The position numbers and the translations under genes were made by a program. 64,000 nucleotides of DNA from Paraspadella gotoi. Taxonomy: Eukaryota > Chaetognatha. The notes under the pieces are model-generated. The model was given only the letters and a program-made list of their open reading frames with translations, did not search any database and was not told the origin of the DNA. This document shows, one piece after another, positions 33,711 to 44,739 of the stretch. Within the stretch, counting starts at the first letter, position 1; every line of letters begins with the position of its first letter. The stretch is from the NCBI GenBank assembly GCA_051294375.1, contig CM119267.1, positions 14,501,694-14,565,693 of the forward strand, given 5' to 3'.

Positions 33711-34330
33711 TACATACGAATTCTAAAGTCAATTAGAACAACATACCATCAGTGAACATTATTTGTAAAAAAAATTCATTTTATCGTTTTTTTAATTTTT
33801 TTTGCAGTAGGCCTATATTTATATATAGTACTAATCCTTAATAAAATCGAAAATTTTCAAAAATAGGCTTTTCTTATTTTGATGCAGATTTGAAAATTCA
33901 TCGTCCAAAAGTTGATAAACAGAAAATATAATCATTTTTAAAAAATTCTTTCATTAGTGGGGTAAAAAAAAATTAAAAAACTAATGATTATATAATAAAA
34001 AATTAATTTCAGCTTAAAAATATAGCTTTTTCCTAAATTTTTGAACCCACTAATGAAGGAATTTATTCAAAAGAGTTATATTTCTTTTTAATCAACTTTT
34101 TTAATGACGATCCAAATCTGCAAAAAAAATCTTAGAAAAAAACTGTTTTGCAAATTTTAACATTTATTGGTTTAGTACTAGTATACAATATGGCTCACTG
34201 CGTAAATTGTAAAATTATTATAAATTTTTTTTTATTACATAAATGTTCATAGTAGTAATAATGTTGTTCGTTCTCACTTTTAGAAATGTTTAATTAAGTT
34301 AAATTTTAGAAAATTTTACCTACGCCTTAA
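33711..34330. mobile_element. 620-base fold-back insertion in the polypurine tract
   Basis: Absent from the equivalent place at about 16115-16150. Its two halves are roughly inverted (GAACAACATACCATCAGTGA near the left end, TAATGTTGTTCGTTCTC near the right) and resemble the hairpin element at 42.6-43.0 kb. Similar 25-30 base sequence (ATGA-ACAG-TAAT, AGAGAAAAG) lies on both sides and occurs once at 16.1 kb, so it may be a target duplication. Confidence 0.55.
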
Positions 34331-34459
34331 TGACACAGATAATATGAGAGGAAAGAGCAGAAAGGAGAAAACAGAGGTAGAAAGAGAGAGGGACCAGAAG
34401 AAAGTTCAAAAGAGAAAAGTAAATAAGAAAAGGAGTGAAAAAATAAAAAGTGTTAATAC

Positions 34460-35110
34460 TAAAGCATACCGTTTTTTATTGTCGCAATCGTTAGCGTTTT
34501 GCGACGATATTGTGTGGTTTATGGCAACATAAGTGGCGTCGTTGTCCGCGTCGGCGGCGTTCCAAATTATAGATCGCCTTTTTTGTCGCTAACAGCTTTT
34601 GCGCAGAGGCTTGTAACGGCTTTTGCGCATAAGTGGCGTCGTCGCGGGTTGTTGTCGGCGTTCCAATTATAGATCGCCTTTTTTATGATTAAATTTGGGT
34701 GTATGAAGCTGAAAATTTATATACAGCTCTCATCATCGATGTGCTTAAATTGAGTCTGGATAGTTTATTAAAATATGTTTGTTTGATGTTTTAATCAAAA
34801 AACAATTTCTCTTTTATTTTATATTTTCTTTCTCTCTCTCTCCTCTTTTAATTACATATCTCTCTCCATCTCTCTTTCCTAGTCACTGAATTCATAGGGG
34901 AAAAAAATGAGTCTGCAGCTGGCTCTTGCAGGGGGCTTATTCTTTTTCTCTCTTTTCTCCTGCTGCTTCTGCTGCTGCACTTTTGATTTCTTTTTCTGCA
35001 GCTGGTCTGCAAGGGCTCTTTCTTTTTTCTTCTCTTTTCCTCCTGCTGCTTCTGCTGCTGCCTTTTGATTTCTTTTTTTCTGGGTGCCTCTGCTGTCTCC
35101 GCTGCTGATT
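34460..35110. repeat. Second copy of GTCGTC and CTGCAG repeats
   Basis: Counterpart of 16255-16900, in the same order, with small indels. Only the two tandem repeats described there are present. Confidence 0.65.
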
Positions 35111-35192
35111 CGTCTGAAAACATTTTGCTGTAACCCTTCTAACATTTAGAGATCTGTCCGTATAATTGAATGATACTTGACTGACCTATATA

Positions 35193-36954
35193 GGTAGCCG
35201 CACTCAATGGGGTGAGTCAAAAATTTAGAGGAGTACATGCTCAAACGAATATTTAGACATTTTTAAGAATACTTTCAATGGACAAAAAATTCTAATATGG
35301 CTCTATACCCTAGTAATATAATTTTTTAATATTTATTTATAAGATAGGAAAGGCCAAAATTTTTTTAATTTTTAAATTTAAGACCAGATTCAGATAGCTC
35401 ATAAAAAGTTGTCTACACAAAGTATGATTCTTTTTTAAATATTTTTACGATAAGTGTGTCAAAATAACGAAAAACTATAAAAAATCATCATCATCATCTT
35501 TTCAATGATTTTATCAGTTTTTTATATTTTCACTTAGAAACGTAAGAATTTTTAAAAGATGTAAATTATATTTCTGTTTAACTTTTTATGCTCTATCAGA
35601 ATCCCATCAAAAAATTTTAAAGATTTAAAAAAATATTTTTGCTCAATATAGTAATATAATATTTTTAATTAGGCAGTACCCTCAGAAGAAAGCATTTTTA
35701 CAAAAAAATATTTTAATACCATAATCTATGGTCATGATAGATTATTTTAACGCTGTATACATTAGCATTTAAATTTCATCGGCTATGGCTAACCTTAGGC
35801 AGACGTAAAATCTCCAATTAATTTTGTTAACGCCACGAGGATACGAACATCTAATCATTGTTTATCTTAAATTTTATAAATTTTACGGTTTTGATTGTCC
35901 TAACCACACTAATTTTGAAATAGTTCTACAACTATTTACGTTATAATGTTTAGTATCTTAAATGTTGAACAATCATGTTGTTATGCGTAACGATATTAAT
36001 ATCTGAGCCAAAAGGCTACATAGGCCTCAATAGGCGTGCCCAAGGCCGTATTCGTTTATATTCATTCATTCTCTCTCTCTCGCATTCGATCAAACTGCTC
36101 GCTTATGCGGGCTAAAAGTAAAACAAAAGTACCTTCAATAATGTCTCTCCAGACTTAGCACTTGCTAAAAATTAAATACGAAAATAAGTTATTTTACTGT
36201 TTTATATATATTTTTTTTTCTTTTTCTTTCTGTTTATAAATTAATTTCTTTTCTTAAATTTGATTTTTTTAGTATCAAAATTTGTCGTCAATCCAGATTT
36301 TTCTTATGCGATTGCGACGATCCTTATGCTTTTAAGATTTTTTGCCTAAGCTAGCCATAGCCGATGAAATTTAAATGCTAATGTATACGCGTTAAAATAA
36401 TCTATCATGACCATAGATTATGGTATTAAATATTTTTTTGTCAAAAATGCTTTCTTCTGAGGGTACTCGCCTAATTAAAAATATTATATTACTATATTGA
36501 GCAAAAATATTTTTTTAAAATCTTAAAATTTTTTGATGGATTCTGATAGAGCATAAAAAGTTAAACAAGAAATATAATTACAGCTTTTAAAATTCTTACG
36601 TTTTCTAAGTGAAAATATAAAAAACTGATAAAATCATTGAAAGATGATGATGATGATGATTTTTTATAGGTTTTTCTTATTTTTGACACACTTATCGTAA
36701 AAATATTTAAAAAAGAATCATACTTTGTGTAGACAACTTTTTTATGAGCTATCTGAATCTGGTCTTAAATTTAAAAATTCCAAAAAAATTTTGGCCTTTC
36801 CTATCTATAAATAAATATTAAAAAATTAAATTACTAGGGTATAGAGCCATATTAGAAATTTTTGTCCATTGAAAGTATTCTTAAAAATGTCTAAATATTC
36901 GTTTGAGCATTACTCACTCTAAATTTTTGACTCACCCCATTTGAGGCGGCTACC
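35193..36954. mobile_element. Long-inverted-repeat element T1, complete copy
   Basis: 1.76 kb with terminal GGTAGCCGCACTCAATGGGG inverted at the other end. The arms pair inward to about 35.8 and 36.35 kb (TAACGCTGTATACATTAGC against its complement), leaving a loop of roughly 550 bases with CCAAAAGGCTACATAGG. No coding frame. The loop contains no transposase remnant I can see. Confidence 0.8.
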
Positions 36955-37306
36955 TCACTAGCAGTAGTATATCTAAAATACGCGACAGATCTCTAAAATC
37001 TCTAAAAGTTGGTCTTACCATGAAAAATCGTTTTTAGTTTCTTCTTAATTAAGACTGATACCGTAATTAGATTGATCGTCGTAAAAGAAATCATGTCTTA
37101 CCGTATTTTGAAAGCATAGAAATTCACCTAGTGACTTCTATGTTATAAAGAGAAGATAACTATAGCCTACCGTTTTTTTAAATAAAGGGTGTTTCATATT
37201 TATCAGTGGGAAAAAAAGTAATAATAGTTAGTAAAGTTCCAAATTCATTGTTGAAAATACCCGAATCAAAATCACTGCCTTTTAGAAGCAGACAAAAGCT
37301 CATATC

Positions 37307-38563
37307 ATGAAACAAGAGACTTTCGTCAAAGGAGAGCGACTAAAATTGCTCATTCACGTTATAAATCCGGAAGAAAACTCTTTTGTGACCGCTGATGGAT
37401 TGCTGTCGTGTATGAGGAATGAACCCTCCGGATTGAATCGGATTTATAAAATCGACGACCTGATCCGTTCCTCCAGGCGTAGTCGTTTATCCGTTCTCAG
37501 TTCACCGCCATCTCGTGGAGAGAACGTACTTGGTTTTTATCAGGATAATTTCTACCGAGCCATCGTGCTTGAGTCCGACGTGGCGTCGGCGAGGATCTGG
37601 TTTACCGATTATGGCAACATCGCAACTGTCGCTCTGAAGGATCTGCGCGTCTTACCGAGGGAAATGGCCAAGGAGAAGGCCGTTTCCATTTTGTGCAAAC
37701 TAGACGGGAGTTTAGTTGAAAGTCAAGTCAGGGAATTCAACGATGAGTTGTCGAGGAAGAAAAGACCTATAGCCGAACTGAGGTTCATTGAAAAAATCGA
37801 GGATCTACACGGCGGGTACTCCGTAGAAGTGCTGTTGGATGCGAAGGATCATATTTCAGTGTCACCTTCCAAAATTTTTTTCGCTGTCATCGAATCGTTT
37901 GTCCATTTGGGAGATTTTTGGATTTGCCCCTCCGTGGAGACAAACGAGCAGAAAACTTTAAAGAAAAACATGGCAAGTTATAATTCAGAAGACATTCCTC
38001 TCTGCGCGGAACCACCGACCGTCGGCACGTTCGTTGCCGCAAAATATGAGGGAGACTACTATCGAGCCGAAGTTCTGTCCGTTTCGGGCAATAGCCTCCG
38101 TCTTGTTTTCATGGACTACGGAAATATGGCTAATACAGGATTTTCCAAAGTTAAGATTTTAAAAAAGAACGACATCTACGCGGCCGTGCCGCAATCCACG
38201 AGGTGTTGTTTAAAAAACTACGAAGACGAGAGTCCAGTGGATTGGCCCGAAGATAGGTGCCGAGCCGTTCTTAGGGATTTGCCCCCACAAGTTGAGTGCC
38301 AGGTCCTCTCGAACGATAAGACGGGGGAAAAGTCCATTGTCGAGTTATGGGTTGGCGGGCAACCTTTTTCTGAGCAAATGAATCACAAAGGAACTGACGA
38401 CACTTCGTTTGAGAAGAAAACCGCCAAAGAAGAAAGAGCAACACACTCTCATCCGAGGACGATCGAAGGCAGCCACAAGCGCCTCGATGAATTAGAGGAT
38501 CGCATGAGAAGATTGGAGGAAATGTTGGCGACATTTACTAAAAGTAAATGCAACATTTACTAA
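37307..38563 (+). CDS. Two-Tudor-domain protein, 418 aa
   Basis: Tudor domains bind methylated arginine or lysine tails; multi-Tudor proteins of this type commonly act in germline piRNA granules, but that role is inferred from the family, not seen here. Tudor 1 at about residues 75-120 (FYRAIVLESDVASARIWFTDYGN) has the characteristic F/W-x-D-Y-G-N ending; Tudor 2 at about 240-285 (YEGDYYRAEVLSVSG, then FMDYGN). Both belong to extended Tudor units with surrounding beta structure. A short coiled coil (RLDELEDRMRRLEEML) is at the C terminus. Single exon, 204 bases before the F-box/WD40 gene. TTTTAG lies 22 bases before the ATG. The intact version of copies A and B. Confidence 0.85.
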   Translation: MKQETFVKGERLKLLIHVINPEENSFVTADGLLSCMRNEPSGLNRIYKIDDLIRSSRRSRLSVLSSPPSRGENVLGFYQDNFYRAIVLESDVASARIWFTDYGNIATVALKDLRVLPREMAKEKAVSILCKLDGSLVESQVREFNDELSRKKRPIAELRFIEKIEDLHGGYSVEVLLDAKDHISVSPSKIFFAVIESFVHLGDFWICPSVETNEQKTLKKNMASYNSEDIPLCAEPPTVGTFVAAKYEGDYYRAEVLSVSGNSLRLVFMDYGNMANTGFSKVKILKKNDIYAAVPQSTRCCLKNYEDESPVDWPEDRCRAVLRDLPPQVECQVLSNDKTGEKSIVELWVGGQPFSEQMNHKGTDDTSFEKKTAKEERATHSHPRTIEGSHKRLDELEDRMRRLEEMLATFTKSKCNIY

Positions 38564-38592
38564 AAGTAAATGCAACATTTACTAAAAGTACT
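38529..38592 (+). repeat. 22-bp tandem repeat over the Tudor stop codon
   Basis: ACATTTACTAAAAGTAAATGCA occurs nearly three times in tandem. The first units encode the last residues and the stop; copy number could vary the C terminus by a few residues. Confidence 0.75.
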
Positions 38593-38767
38593 GTAACAGA
38601 TACCATATACACATTAATGAATTTATCTAGTTTTGCGCTTTATAATTATATTGTTTTTCAACAATAAATATACTATAGTTTATGTATCTGCATGTATGAA
38701 TAAATTTTATTTTTCCTTCTTTTTTTTTTTGCCTAATCGGCTTAGTGCCAGTAACAAAACGACAATC

Positions 38768-41700
38768 ATGGCATCGGCGGCGGTTTTAGAAACGCCTCTA
38801 ATCGCCGAGGACAGCGCGATATCTTCTTTTTATTATCCTTCCTTTCTTTCTGAGCTTCTCGGTCTCGAGGTACCCGTTCGAAAACATTTCCTCCCCCATC
38901 TCGATCCAACCACGCTTAGCCACCTGGAGATGGTTAACCGTGAATGCTTGAGCCGCGTTCGTGCCCACGGATATTGGAAGGACGTCATTGTCGCCGCCGT
39001 AAAGTTATATCGGCCTGAGATTGGCCTCCTCGATCGCTATGACGAGAGCGTCTGCGAGCTCATTTCCACATCGCATGACGCCATGTTCCACCGCCGACTC
39101 TGGTCTCGCCTCTGCCACGATCACGTTAAAATCAACGAAAATTTTAACCGGAACCGATATCTCCAATCCCTTTTGGTTGTGTACCACTTAGGGCAACAAA
39201 AACTGGTACCCCTTTTCAAAGTGGACCCCTCTCACCGATTCGTCTTCACGGCGGCCAGCGATAGTCCCGAGGTCACCGTGACCAACATCAAACGAAAAAA
39301 ACTATATTTTATTACAAAGAGCCAGTATGCCCTTAACCTCTATGGCGAGAACCCCGGCAAGGTTACCTGTCTCGAAATCAACGGCGACTTGTTGTTCGTC
39401 GGCTGCAATAACGGAACTGTCGCAGTGTGGAACTGGAAGACGGCCCGTCACATCAATCAGGTCGCCCACCGGCTGGGCATCCTCGCGCTGAAGGCTCGTC
39501 ATCGCCGCCTCATGGTTGGCTGTCGAGACCACACCGCCTCTCTCTGGCGATTTTCTCGGCCAACCGCTCCGGCTTCCATGAGGGCGACTTTCCGTGTTAC
39601 TCGTGGCCTCATCCGCGCGGTCGACTTCAACGCTACTCACGCCGTCATAGTTTCCGACAACACCGTCGGCGTCTGGTATCTGGAGAATGAGACGCAATTA
39701 CGGACATTGCCAGGGAATACAGTCACCTGCATGTCCCTTCACCGAAACCTCCTTATTGTCGGGTCCATCGATAGATCAGTTAAACTTTGGGACGTAGTAT
39801 CTGGAAAATGTCTAAAGGTTCTGGAAGAGTGCGCCGCTGAGGTCACCTGTCTAACCACTGATTGGAAGGAAAAACTCTTCACCGGCGACAGGAGTGGGAA
39901 CGTTAGAGTTTGGGATCTCAAAAAGGTGAGGAAAAAAGCTGGGTATGAAAGACTTTTTACGTAGGTGATGTTACCATTCATTCCAAGTTTTCTTCATGGC
40001 GCAATAAAATTAGTGCAACCAATATAAAATTATCCATTTATTCAATATGTACATTATCTTATTCGATAATAACCTTTCGATTCGTTGTGTTGTGAGATTA
40101 GCAAAGAGAATTTGTTTTTATTACAACAAAGATTTTATTTTAAACAATATGAAACAGACATGTTTCGACTCTAGTAAGAGTCTTCATCAGCGCATTTGTG
40201 AAAATTTAACTACAAATTATGGGAGAGGAGACAGAGAAAAAAAGAGAGAGAGAGACCAAAGGTTTCCAACAAAGAATTAAGGGAAAGGAGAGTGGTCAGA
40301 GGTGAGGACAGGTTAAGCTCAAGACAGATTTGAATTTAGTTTGTGAAAAGAAATTAAATTTTTGAGACAGAGAGAGAGAGAGAAAATGAGACGGTAAATA
40401 ATACATTTAGTTAATGTAAAACAAAGTTAAATGTTATTTTTAAACTAAAGTTTTGAAATTTATCAACAATTACCTAATAATAAATAGATAGTTGGAAAAT
40501 GAAATAAGTGAAATTGAAAGAGTTGGAGGATGGAAAGGGATAGCTAAGCAAAAGAAAAAGTGAAATAAAGATTTCAATTCGATTTCTTTTTAAAATTTTT
40601 ATATTTTGCTGTTTTTACTGCAAAGTCAAATATATTTGCAGCGGTCTTGTACTGATTTCGTTTCTGTTGGGTTTAGGCTATCTTTCAAGCACATAACGAA
40701 AAAATAAAATTAATGTCATAGTATGAAATAATAGAAATGAGTTAAAAATTTTCTATCAAAATTTTTTTTCATTTTTTTTTTTTTTTTTTACTGTTTTTGC
40801 CAAATATTTTTTTTAAAAGTATAAACATAATGATTAACTAATGTAACTACAATGTTTTAGGTATATTTCGTTGCCGGAACAAAGAAAATTCATTGACATT
40901 ATAGTATCAATATGGAGCCCTGAAATACCTTATTTTCTTTATAATATATCTCTTTATTGATAAAAGAAAACTATTTCACCATACCGCTACATTCATTTGC
41001 ATATTATGAAAAGGCTGTAGTGGTTTTTTTAATAAAAATCGTTTATACAGAAGGCTTCATATTATAAAATGTGGTAACCCTTTTTTATGACCAGAATCTG
41101 TTCCTACCAAACTACCTGATCGAATTTCATGAAATTTTACATTTAGTCTTAATGACGTTATAAATGGAACTATCGAGGCGAATTTTAATATTCAACCCCT
41201 GACAAGAGATACAGGGCCCTGGGGGTGGACCCCTGGGGGGCCAAAAAAACCTAAAAATTGACATATAAAAAAAAATTTTAAAACTCAAATTGAAAAATTT
41301 TCAATAATTCAGCATAGTTTGAAGATGCATGGTTCATCATTTTACTTCCAATTTTCCTACTATATTATTCCAAAACTGACTTGAACTGCTGATGTTCATG
41401 AAGCTGAAAATTAAGGTAAACTAATATTTCTGTGATAATTAATGTTTTTGTTAAAAAGTAAACGTCTATGCAACTGTTCAAAACAAAAATAATGAAAAAA
41501 TTTAAAACAATTTTTGGCCATTTATTGCCCCTAAGGGTGACCCCTCCGGGGCCCCATATCTCGGCTCAGGGGTCAAATATTGAAATTCGCCTCGATAGTT
41601 CTATTTAGGGATCGTTCATACTAAATTTCAATAAATTTGGTCCAGTAGCTTTCTCGGAACGTGTTCTGGTCACAAAAAAGGGGTACCACATTTTATAATA

Positions 41701-43563
41701 TGAAGCCTTCTGTATTCAATTATTCATATTGAATTATTCATATGCACCTAAAGATTACCCAAATTTATAAATTTAGCCCTTTGTCTGTCATTTTTAAATC
41801 AGCCGGAACAAAGTTTTTATATTTATAATTTATATATTATTTATTATTATTTGTTATTATTATATATTTATAATAGATTGGAAAGTGTGAGAGAACTTAG
41901 GAGTATGTTTGGATACCACGACCTATCTACAATTTTTAATCGTAAGGAAACCTTTATCTCAAAGATCTATACAATGAGAAATACTGTTCTTCAGAAACTT
42001 ATTCCGTTTTTTACAACATAAGAACAATTGTTAATTGTTTAAATTTTAATTAATTAATTTTATTTAACTGTTTTTTTCTCTCTATTTTATAATGTTTTTC
42101 GTTTGCTCAGACTTAGTCTGTTTGTTTATTTGTTGATGATGATTGTACTGAATCAACCTTGTTGTATTCGAATAAAATCGCATATATTTAAATAATGTTT
42201 TTTAAGGTTACTACATGAAATTTGTTTATTTTTTCTTTTCATCAAAATTATAATTTATTATTCTTAGTATTTACTTATACGTATGAGGCATATAAAAATT
42301 TCGCTTATATGACAAACAAAATTCAAGCTTTTCTCTTTCAGAAACTATAATTTTTAATTTTTAAAACATTTTCCAAGTATGTTTAAATCAATTTCAAAAG
42401 TTGTTATACTTTTGACTAAAATAAAATTTAACGAACGTTGATTTGTTTTGAAAATTGGGCGTGGAAAATGACCTTTTTATGTGGATTATTTCTAAACGCT
42501 TGGATCGATTGATTTGAAATGTTGTATCAACAATAAAGCGTAGCAAAAATATAAAAATCAAGTGGAATCAAAATTCGATAATAAAAAAAAAAATATTAAT
42601 TTCTTTTTCATTCGCATACGCCATATTTATACATAGTACTCACCATAGAAAATGTCGAAATTTTAGAAGGTTTTTTTTTATTTTTAAAAGCCGATTCGAA
42701 TTCCTCACGAAAAGTTGATATAAGGAAATTATAACTCTTTTAGAAAATTATTTCATTAAGTGGGTCAAAATCCTAAAAAACTATTATAATTAACCTAAAA
42801 TTAAATTTTATTATAAAAATAGTTTTTTGAAATTTTGGCTAACTTAATGAAGGAATTTTTGATTAAGACTACATTTTCTTTTTTTATCAACTTTTTATGA
42901 GGAATTCGAATCTGCATTAAAAACTAAAAAAAAATTATTTTAAAATTCTGACATTTTATATAGTAAGTACTATGTATAAATATGGGCGTTTGCGAAAGTT
43001 GAGAAATTTAAAAAAAAATTGTTTATATATCATTGTTCTTTAGTACAAGACTGTTCATGAACAACTATTCGAATTTTGATCTGCAACTTTCACTACGCCT
43101 TAATCAACAATATTGACATCATTTTCTATCAGTAAATGTAAAAATATTTAAAACTTGCCTATCTAGATTAAGGAAAAAATCCAAAAATGAGCTGGTAGTT
43201 AAATTTTCACAAATGTCAAAAATGCGCTGATGAAGACTCGTACTAGAGTCGAAACATGTCTTTTTAATATTAAAATAAAATAAAATAAAAATAAATTCTC
43301 TTTGCTAAGTATATTATCTTATAATATTCAATCCACAGATCACCGACGTGGGCAGCAACGTCGTCACTACTGTGATAACTGATTTAAAGTTGAAAGGCTC
43401 CATTATACAAAGCCTCAGCTTTGACGGTGTGTCTCTTTTCTGTACAATGAAGGAGAGTGACTCCGTCAATCACAAAAAGCTGGCCATCAAGATTTTGGAT
43501 TACGCATCCCCCCTTGAAGACGTTGGGAGATTCTCTATCGCTGAAAAATGCTCAATTTCATAG
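38768..43563 (+). CDS. F-box and WD40 repeat protein, 460 aa, two exons
   Basis: Likely SCF ubiquitin ligase substrate receptor. Exon 1 38768-39925, donor AAAAAGGTGAGG; exon 2 43339-43563 after ATCCACAG; both phase 0. Reading straight through the donor would add ten residues and stop, truncating the propeller, so the splice is preferred. F-box at residues 25-70 (LPHLDPTTLSHLEMVNREC). WD repeats recognisable at LFVGCNNGTVAVWNW, LMVGCRDHTASLWRF, VIVSDNTVGVWYLEN, LLIVGSIDRSVKLWD and LFTGDRSGNVRVWDL, and exon 2 supplies the last blade (IIQSLSFDGVSLFC). An in-frame Met 45 codons upstream precedes the CTTAG acceptor at 38745 and is AT-rich, so it is not used. The exact FBXW ortholog is not recognised. 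Confidence 0.84.
40157..40191 (-). ncRNA. Hammerhead ribozyme core, type I, in F-box/WD40 intron
   Basis: Minus strand reads CTGATGA, AGACTC-TTACTA-GAGTC stem II, GAAACATGTC. All invariant core bases are present. The surrounding repeat (40040-40400) has the family blocks GATTAGCAAAGAGAATTTG, TCCAACAAAGAATT and GTGGTCAGAGGTGAGGACAG plus GA runs. Stem I by eye is only a few weak pairs. Confidence 0.72.
41045..41715. mobile_element. MITE-like element with long inverted ends
   Basis: ATACAGAAGGCTTCATATTA to its inverted copy, 671 bases, arms of over 200 bases including TATAAAATGTGGTA and AACTATCGAGGCGAA. The centre carries AAGCTGAAAATTAAGG. No coding frame. Lies in the F-box/WD40 intron. Confidence 0.75.
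41760..42130. repeat. Dispersed AT-rich element also found at 53.8-54.45 kb
   Basis: Segments TACTGTTCTTCAGA, GACCTATCTACAATTTTTAA and TTTTTCGTTTGCTCAGA reappear inverted at 54327-54430 and 53813-53860, flanking a gap and a SINE-like segment there. Confidence 0.55.
42600..43000. repeat. Imperfect hairpin element
   Basis: ATAGTACTCACCATAGAAAATG left and CATTTTATATAGTAAGTACTAT right, tip near 42790. Same family as the 26.4 kb mirror centre and the 33.7 kb insertion. Confidence 0.6.
43227..43260 (+). ncRNA. Hammerhead ribozyme core, type I, in F-box/WD40 intron
   Basis: CTGATGA, AGACTC-GTACTA-GAGTC, GAAACATGTC; complete core on the + strand, 79 bases before the exon 2 acceptor. It lies opposite in orientation to 40157-40191, and the outer flanks (AGCAAAGAGAATTT left, AAATTCTCTTTGCT right) are inverted copies. 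Confidence 0.72.
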
Positions 43564-43802
43564 GTTCTTCGATTTTTTAAAAGAAGTTTTTTATGCTTAT
43601 TCTGTGATATAATGTATAAATTTTATTTCCACGTTCGCTATTCATCGACTCTCTTTCACCTCTCACGCCTTGGATTACCGTGCAGTTACTTTTGAGTGCC
43701 CGTTTGTTTCGACTAATAAAAATTCTTTTATTCCTATTAAAAAGATTGTAGTGCCGTTTTAAAAGTTTATTTTCTACATTTTTTTATTTTAATTCAGCTG
43801 AA

Positions 43803-43835
43803 ATGTCTGTCCTCCATCAGAGGAAACGAATGTAA
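43803..43835 (+). promoter_or_regulatory. Short upstream ORF before TMEM231
   Basis: Ten codons and a stop, ending one base before the TMEM231 ATG. It begins five bases after the TTCAG acceptor at 43797, so it should be on the mature mRNA and could reduce main-frame initiation. Confidence 0.45.
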
Positions 43836-43836
43836 G

Positions 43837-44739
43837 ATGGCCATCGTCCAAATTTATTCTCATCCACACACGCAGACATTTCGTTCCAGCCTTTGCTCCA
43901 AAGCCACCCTCTTCGGCCTTTTCTCCCTACTTCTCGCCGTATTGCCGCCCTTCTTCGTCGCCTACTCCGGTCGCTCCTTTTGGCTCAAAGAAGATTTTTA
44001 CTTGGAGACGCCCAGAGTGCACTTTCTCCACCAGGTCTTGGCCATTCTCCATTCGGCCGACGACGCACGCACCTTCAGCACTTACGACAATTTTAACCAG
44101 TTGCATTCAGATAGTTTGGTTCCAACTGCCGTTTCCGTGGACGAGGAAGCGACGGAAACAACGGTACGACTGGCGTTTAGTACGGGCTCCGACTTCTCTG
44201 TCCGCTCGATCTCGCTCATTCTCCTTTTTCGATACGAACTTGACGATTTCGTCGAACTGACGTTGGAGGGAATGGCCTTTGCTCAGCAGTCTACAGCCGT
44301 CGCATCGTCCGGTCTCTATTTTGATGGGGAACTGCGTCTCAAGCAAAACTTTCCGGTGTCGCACTCCGGTCGCGATGCGACCTTTAACGTCTCTGTCGTC
44401 GACATTAACTCCATCGACCTCGAAAATTGGGCACTGAGTCGCCTGATGAAGAGATACAAGGACCGTGACCTTCGCTTAGAGCTCACATCGGCTGACTACG
44501 TCTGGACACCCAAAACTGTGAATGACGGGTTTGTCGTCGAGGGGCGTTTACGTTTCCCCGAACAGCGCGTCGCCTACCGTCCGGGACTGGCTCAGCTTCT
44601 CAAATGGGCGTGGATTCAGTACGTCAGCATTTTGGCGATTTTCGCCTTTATCGTCGAAAGAATTAGGGCGTTTGTGTTTTTGAATCAAGTCATTCCAACC
44701 ATCGTGGAGTCGAGAATTAAAAAATTCAAGCGCGGTTGA
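43837..44739 (+). CDS. TMEM231: Transmembrane protein 231, 300 aa, single exon
   Basis: B9/MKS-complex membrane protein of the ciliary transition zone, needed to gate entry of membrane proteins to the cilium. N terminus IYSHPHTQTFRSSLCSKA matches the family (YSHP, CSKA). TM1 at about 24-43; FWLKEDFYLETPRVHFLHQVL follows; the large extracellular part has AFAQQSTAVASSGLYFDGELRLKQ; TM2 at about 252-275 within WAWIQYVSILAIFAFIVERI and then FVFLNQVIPT. Length equals the human protein. Presence implies a ciliated animal. Confidence 0.95.
   Translation: MAIVQIYSHPHTQTFRSSLCSKATLFGLFSLLLAVLPPFFVAYSGRSFWLKEDFYLETPRVHFLHQVLAILHSADDARTFSTYDNFNQLHSDSLVPTAVSVDEEATETTVRLAFSTGSDFSVRSISLILLFRYELDDFVELTLEGMAFAQQSTAVASSGLYFDGELRLKQNFPVSHSGRDATFNVSVVDINSIDLENWALSRLMKRYKDRDLRLELTSADYVWTPKTVNDGFVVEGRLRFPEQRVAYRPGLAQLLKWAWIQYVSILAIFAFIVERIRAFVFLNQVIPTIVESRIKKFKRG

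Noticed and set aside
35193-36954. Transposase gene in T1
   Set aside because: No frame longer than a few dozen codons in any copy; the element is non-autonomous.
38633-38767. N-terminal extension of the F-box/WD40 protein
   Set aside because: The residues are Phe/Ile/Tyr-rich from AT-rich DNA and lie across an acceptor AG; the ATG at 38768 after it is the better start.
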